Below, piece after piece: positions 59,151-64,000 of a stretch of 64,000 bases of DNA (its first letter is position 1; the number at the start of each line of letters is the position of its first letter). The stretch covers positions 22,305,001-22,369,000 of the forward strand of contig NC_060211.1 in NCBI RefSeq assembly GCF_021130785.1, written 5' to 3'. The notes below the pieces were generated by a model. The model was not told the DNA's origin and searched no databases. It saw only the letters and a list, made by a program, of their open reading frames with translations. Source of the stretch: Homalodisca vitripennis. Taxonomy: Eukaryota; Arthropoda; Insecta; Hemiptera; Cicadellidae. The translations under genes and the position numbers were made by a program.

Positions 59151-59633
59151 CATCCTTCACATGAAAGCTATTTTTATTATTATTACTTTGAGTTATAAAT
59201 AACAATTATGTACACTGAAATGTAACTGAAATAAATGAATTGTAACTGTTTGTATATAATTCTTTGTTTGATTACGATTAAAACTACTGCTCCATCAGGA
59301 TCTAGCAGGTATGAAATGTGCAAAACTAAGCAAAAAAGTTAACTTTAAAATTTCAAAAGCCGCTTACTTATAAAATACCCTTACATGTAGGGGGACCCGG
59401 CTATCAGCTGGATTATGCAGGGGGGTGCGAAGTAAAAAGTTTGAGAACAGCTGGTTTAAAGCACTTGGAAAATCACCAAGTTGACCGCCATGCTCTGCAA
59501 CCGTGAATAAAAGTAATCCTAGGGAAATTGAGTGAGGTTCTTTAGAAGCAGTTATGTATGATATTTTTTGCGGTTTAAAAGATTTATCTTTTAAAGCAGT
59601 TATGTTTTTATTCAGGGCGTTTGAGAACAACCT

Positions 59634-61357
59634 GGAAGTAAGAGGTCCTAGAAGTGCTAAAATAAAAGGCAAAAAGGAAGAGTAGCCGAGTCTACGGAAG
59701 AAAACAATAGTCATAACATGTTAGTACTAGTCTGCTTAGAATTTATACAGTTTTCAATGAATTTTAAAAGAAAACTAATCACAGAAATGAAACAACAGTA
59801 AGAAATATCAGCGAAAGGCCCTAATTAATAGACAACTGAAAAATATTTAGACTGAAATGTGTGAATCTATCTAGGTACTGTGTCAAAAATCCAATGTTTA
59901 TTGAAACTGAGCAAACTGGTATCTGTGAATCTATCCTACCATAACTTTGTCCTAGCCCAGTTTTAGTGTACATCACTTACTGATATTTAGGTATCTCATT
60001 TAGAATAGTACAAGTAAAAGAAATCATGTGATTTCATCTCATATAACGTCATACAATTTTTATCTTAACGTTTTACCTTTACACGTTATAAATATAAATT
60101 TCGAATATAAATATAAATTAAAACCGAAAATTTACTTTTTAGGAGTTTTTATACTATCCTAAATCTTTTATATCAACATAGATTTCACGAAAAACTAAGT
60201 TATGTGTTTACACAATAAATATCAGCTCTTGGCTCTTGGATTGCTAACTTAAAACTGTACTATTTAAAAATATTTTTGTTATATTTACATTGTTTTAAGA
60301 GTTATTTTTACATTATATCTACCTCGGCATATTTGGTATCATGTAAAAAAGTTAAAACTTATATCGAAGTAGTGCCGAATTTTTATGATCGTTTGAGGAT
60401 ATGTTTTCTTAAGGACGACCGTTAACTATGATATCTATTGGAGCTAACAATTATTTATCAAATGAAAATATTCTTAACTTTAACCATCTACTAATATTAT
60501 TCATTTTCAAGGAATAGGTACATAATTTAGCTTATTTATTTGACCTAAAAGTAGTAAACAGTTTGACGCTATATCAGGATAAAACTTTAGATGAATTGAG
60601 CAATCTGCTAGTTACTGAGCTGTAGACATGTACAAATAAACTAAAAAATGAAGAAAATCCTTTCTGTAAAAGATAAGTTAGTAGATAAAAGTATCCTCAT
60701 AATTCAGTAAAGTCGGGTAAACAACGACGGAATCAATTTCAATGTTTGTGTTCTCGAGTGGTTAAGTGTATTGTTGCAACGACTATCTTTAGGTTTGTGC
60801 TGCAAATAAAGAAATATATAATATATCGTGGATGGTACAGGTGTTTATAGTTTTATCTTAATGATGAGTGAATTATTTATTTTTTTTTACTAGGAGTGTA
60901 CCAGTTTATCTACATAAAAATTTGAAGTGCTAATAGAAACTACTATAAATCAAGAATTTATAATTATTTTGGGAGTTTTTAATGGTGAAATTACATAGTG
61001 ATTGGTACGTTTTGAACCAAAAGTTATGGCTTTATTTAAATCAAATATTAACAAAGGGAATGAAGAAATAGGAAGTAGGGCAGGTGGCTGGCCTGGGCTT
61101 CCTATCATAAAAAGTGTCTTACTAAATTTCTCCTTTATATTACATTATTTATTCCTTCATTCATGATTGATAACAAAGATATTTAGTGACTAGAAGAGAG
61201 TGCACCAAGGTAATGTAACAAAATACGCATTGAAACTAATCGTGAATTAACTAATGTATTGCAGTTACAATATAGGGGCGTTGAGAAATGTTGTGATTGT
61301 TGGAACTTTTGATATTACACTGAAAAAGTACTATTAACGACTCATTTTAGACAAAAA
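59634..61357 (+). repeat. 3.5-kb repeat unit, copy 2, right part
   Basis: Continuous alignment with 36401-38149, including the shared segments CAGCTCTTGGCTCTTGGATT and GTCGGG(C/T)AAACAACGA. Ends at GACTCATTTTAGACAAAAAT, followed by a TA tract as in copy 1. Confidence 0.87.
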
Positions 61358-61423
61358 TCGTCCATTGTATATATATATGTAGTGTATATATATATATATA
61401 TACAGTGGACAGATGTTTTCTTA

Positions 61424-61496
61424 AACCACTCTTCTGTTATTAAAGTACTCATTTATAGTTTAAAGGACTTGGAAAATCACCGCATTGACCGCCATA
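61424..61496 (+). repeat. fragment matching the hAT insertion flanks (empty site)
   Basis: AACCACTCTTCTGT...AATTTATAGTTTAAAGGACTTGGAAAATCACC...TTGACCGCCAT corresponds to 56417-56466 joined to 59462-59490, with a single GTTTAAAG. Flanked by TA microsatellites. Confidence 0.8.
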
Positions 61497-61520
61497 TATA
61501 TATATATATATATGACACAT

Positions 61521-63397
61521 TAATGGAGTCTAGTGATTTACAGCGTATTTTTCGGATATGCTCATAGAGAACATATCTAAAATAATAAAATAACTAAATT
61601 TTTTAAAACAAAACTATAGTTTGGAATAATTTAAATATTAAATATCGTATTAAAGTAAGTGATACCATTGCTGTTTGAGAATCGTTTTTAAAAACTTAGA
61701 CTTAAAGCAATGCATAACAATCCCGTTTTTTTTTTTTTTTTTTTAAGCAAATACACGTTTAGACTGATGAAAGAAGAATGCATAGCTTGGATTTCCGGTA
61801 AATTCCTGAAGATAAATGCTGAAATAACATTTCTGAAAATACAGTAATTCTAAAACATTCGTGGAAATTTCATTCCTCTCTGTATGTCACTCCGCAATGT
61901 ATCTGAAAAATGAACAGACATAATAGACTATGTGCATGAAGCTTACATTTTGAGTGGAGACAATGAGTTCGGTTATGGTGCAAACCACTCCATGTAATTT
62001 GGCTGAGCGTTATCTAATGTGTTAACATTGGTCATATATGTAACCACGCTAGCAACGAAAAAATATCAGAATGTATACATTTTTAAACAAACTCAGTATA
62101 CTCATTAGAGATTTAACATATGACAATTATTATATATAGCCTAATTTTCCTAATAAGTCTAACATCCTTTTATGGTTACTTGGTACGTATACCTTTATTA
62201 TTTTAACACTGATATGAAACCCAATAAAAAAACAAATATTGGAATATATCATGTAATAGGATATTTTGAGAAAAATTTCACCTGTAGACTTCTGTAGAGT
62301 TGATGATGCATGATGATTAGAAATGATGCATGTCCAACCATGGAATTTTGGCTGAACATCGATAAAGTCTATAACTTTATAGGCTCGCACGATATCTCTT
62401 TTATTGCACAGGGGATGCCGAGAGATGTAAATATTTCTTTTGCGTATGAATGTGTGCGGTTATATCTGTCAAAAATAAATAAGCTATAAACTTGATTTTA
62501 CGCGTTGCGTGACGTAGTGTACTCCTACCTTGTGTATTTCATTTCATTCTGTGGCAAAAATATAAGTAAATATAAAAAATTTTAAATCCTAAACATGAAA
62601 AAAAAATTATCGCACTAACATTAAATATTTTCTTGGGTTATCCTCAATACTGAATATTTCGTGAGTTTTGTGGACACACAAAATTATTATAACGTTGTGA
62701 CAAAACATTTAAATAATAATGAAATTATTACGCAATCGAGTAGCTCATCAAAAACGTGATAGAATGAGCTTATAAAAATGCAAGAAAGTTTTCCATTCTC
62801 TCTGCTCATGCATTTTAAGTAGATCTGAGCCGTATAATGTTGTGACAAGGAGGCAGAATATGGTGTAAAGGAATCTCCATCAAAATTTAATAACACTAAT
62901 TAGAGCCAAATATTTTTCAATTCTTTTGGATGTTAAAATTGTTTTCTGGTATAATACTTTAAGTGATTGCTGCCCCGGAAGTTCATGAAATGTAGTTATG
63001 GATAAAAAAAATATTAAAAAGCACTATTTTAGGGAGTAGGGAGAAAATTGTTGGGAGCTTTGTAAGGAATATAAAATATTTGGGGTTTGTTGAATTATTT
63101 TATTATGTACTTATAGAATATATTATTACAGAAGAAATCACAAATTGACTGTTATATTTTTCAAAATTTAACACTTCAAATAGAAAAATATTTAGCAATA
63201 CATGCTTAGAACTGGAAAAGTCTTTAGGCGTTCTTATTAATAAAAATAGTAACTACTGAAATTAAAAATGACACTATTTTAGTACAAAATGTACTAAATT
63301 ATTTCTGCTTCGCAGGCAATTTCCTACGGAAAAACTGGCACATAGGAGACATATTTCTTTTGAATGTCGTTATTGCCTTCTAGAGATAAATGATAGT
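61521..63397. other. non-coding, nothing recognised
   Basis: AT-rich DNA with a T-run at about 61727-61743. Open frames of up to 86 codons lack motifs. Confidence 0.5.
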
Positions 63398-63604
63398 CAC
63401 TGAGAAATATCCCAAGCTCATGAGATATCCCAAGCTCATGAGATATCCCAAGCTCATGAGATATCCCAAGCTAATGAGATATCCCAAGCTCATGAGATAT
63501 CCCAAGCTAATGAGATATCCCAAGCTCATGAGATGTCCCAAGCTAATGAGATATCCCAAGCTCATGAGATGTCCCAAGCTAATGAGATATCCCAAGCTCA
63601 TGAT
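63398..63604. repeat. 18-bp tandem repeat
   Basis: About twelve units of ATATCCCAAGCTCATGAG with two alternating variants (CTCATG or CTAATG; GATATCC or GATGTCC). The period is a multiple of three, giving Leu/Gly/Tyr- or Pro/Lys/Leu-rich artefact frames on both strands. Confidence 0.95.
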
Positions 63605-64000
63605 CCACTTGAGATTAACATTTTAAAAGAGTCTTTATACGCACCTGGGAAATAACTCGAATTTCTCTCCAATATTCTATGATGTTTTGTATACAATTGA
63701 ACTTATATATGAATAAATGATTTATTTCCTATAAAACTTACAAAACTGAATTAGTTTAACAATGGCAGGAAAAGTACATTGACCTCTTTTACAAGTAGCG
63801 AGGTCAGCGAGAAAAAAGAATCTAAAATGTATACAACAACTAATTTACAATTTACAGGTTTACAAAAAAATAAATTTCCATGTCTAGCTTTTTAAAACAT
63901 ATCTAAATGTATAAGCTTTTGCATCGTCCACTATCATTCAGCGAACCTAACTGAATTATTGTAATAATGGTTAATTATTTACACTGATTTTATACGTTTT
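63605..64000. other. non-coding, nothing recognised
   Basis: No supportable gene or repeat to the end of the window. Confidence 0.5.

Larger units (their letters stand above)
56467..59453 (+). mobile_element. hAT-family DNA transposon (ZBED5/Buster-like)
   Basis: Perfect 8-bp direct repeat GTTTAAAG at 56459-56466 and 59454-59461 flanks the element, the hAT target-duplication length. Ends are imperfect inverted repeats: CAGAGGTTCTCAAA at left and, reversed, CAGCTGTTCTCAAA at right. The interior encodes a hAT transposase. A related sequence at 61424-61496 has the same flank with one GTTTAAAG and no insertion, an empty-site equivalent. Length 2987 bases including a nested repeat. Confidence 0.92.
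56233..59633 (+). other. 3.4-kb insertion within repeat copy 2
   Basis: Absent from copy 1, where the flanking sequences are contiguous at about 36400. Minus the hAT element inside it, the insertion is about 410 bases. Part of it (56417-56466 plus 59462-59490) recurs without the hAT at 61424-61496. Outer ends show no convincing inverted repeat. Confidence 0.65.

Noticed and set aside
63380..63626. Frames on both strands with six-residue repeats
   Set aside because: By-product of the 18-bp tandem array.

Overview
The window looks like AT-rich, gene-poor nuclear DNA from an arthropod, most likely an insect. The evidence is a piggyBac-family element, an RNase H-bearing non-LTR retrotransposon with an insect-type ORF1, a hAT element, a tRNA-derived SINE family, many microsatellites and minisatellites, and a Maverick/Polinton (adintovirus-like) provirus. 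The species cannot be fixed from the sequence. I found no convincing host protein-coding gene. Almost every supported gene belongs to a mobile element.

Layout: (a) 242-3542, piggyBac-like element with 13-bp inverted ends, palindromic subterminal repeats and a spliced but broken transposase. (b) 3.5-17.7 kb, non-coding DNA with a poly-C tract, two SINE copies, a (CA)n tract and fragments of dispersed repeats. (c) 17.75-38.15 kb, one copy of a roughly 3.5-kb non-coding repeat unit, split by a 15.9-kb Maverick (19463-35328) with 630-637-bp terminal inverted repeats. (d) 38.2-48.7 kb, non-coding DNA with a foldback element, a dispersed repeat and three tandem arrays (15-, 87- and 145-bp units). 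(e) 48780-54095, a LOA-like non-LTR retrotransposon on the minus strand, with poly(A) tail and perfect 13-bp target duplication. (f) 54.5-61.36 kb, a second copy of the 3.5-kb unit, split by another insertion that carries a 2987-bp hAT element with perfect 8-bp target duplication. The hAT transposase is itself split by a copy of the repeat seen near 40 kb. (g) 61.4-64 kb, non-coding DNA ending with an 18-bp tandem array.

The Maverick is the most interesting object. On the minus strand it carries a protein-primed type B DNA polymerase, a multi-zinc-finger protein, an A32/FtsK-type packaging ATPase, a virion protein with a phospholipase A2-like domain, a basic membrane-active/core protein, an adenain-type cysteine protease followed by a coiled-coil region, a CxxC mini-protein (DUF5679-like), a repeat protein of the LSxEFI type, a double-jelly-roll major capsid protein, and two small proteins. 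Plus-strand genes include a putative minor capsid/penton protein, one partial and one longer Bro-N-type DNA-binding gene, an 80-aa unknown, and a decayed unknown near the left terminus. Together these make a replication, packaging, capsid and maturation gene set. No retroviral-type integrase was found.

Twelve of its gene starts share an A/T-rich motif that runs into the start codon (about AAATTTT, a short spacer, then TATAAATGG). This looks like an element-specific promoter and also helps mark true gene boundaries. Putative adenain-type cleavage sites (IEGS|G) frame the phospholipase domain. Most frame breaks in the window fall at homopolymers, and several differences between the two Maverick termini are also one-base homopolymer changes, so many 'pseudogene' lesions may be sequencing errors.
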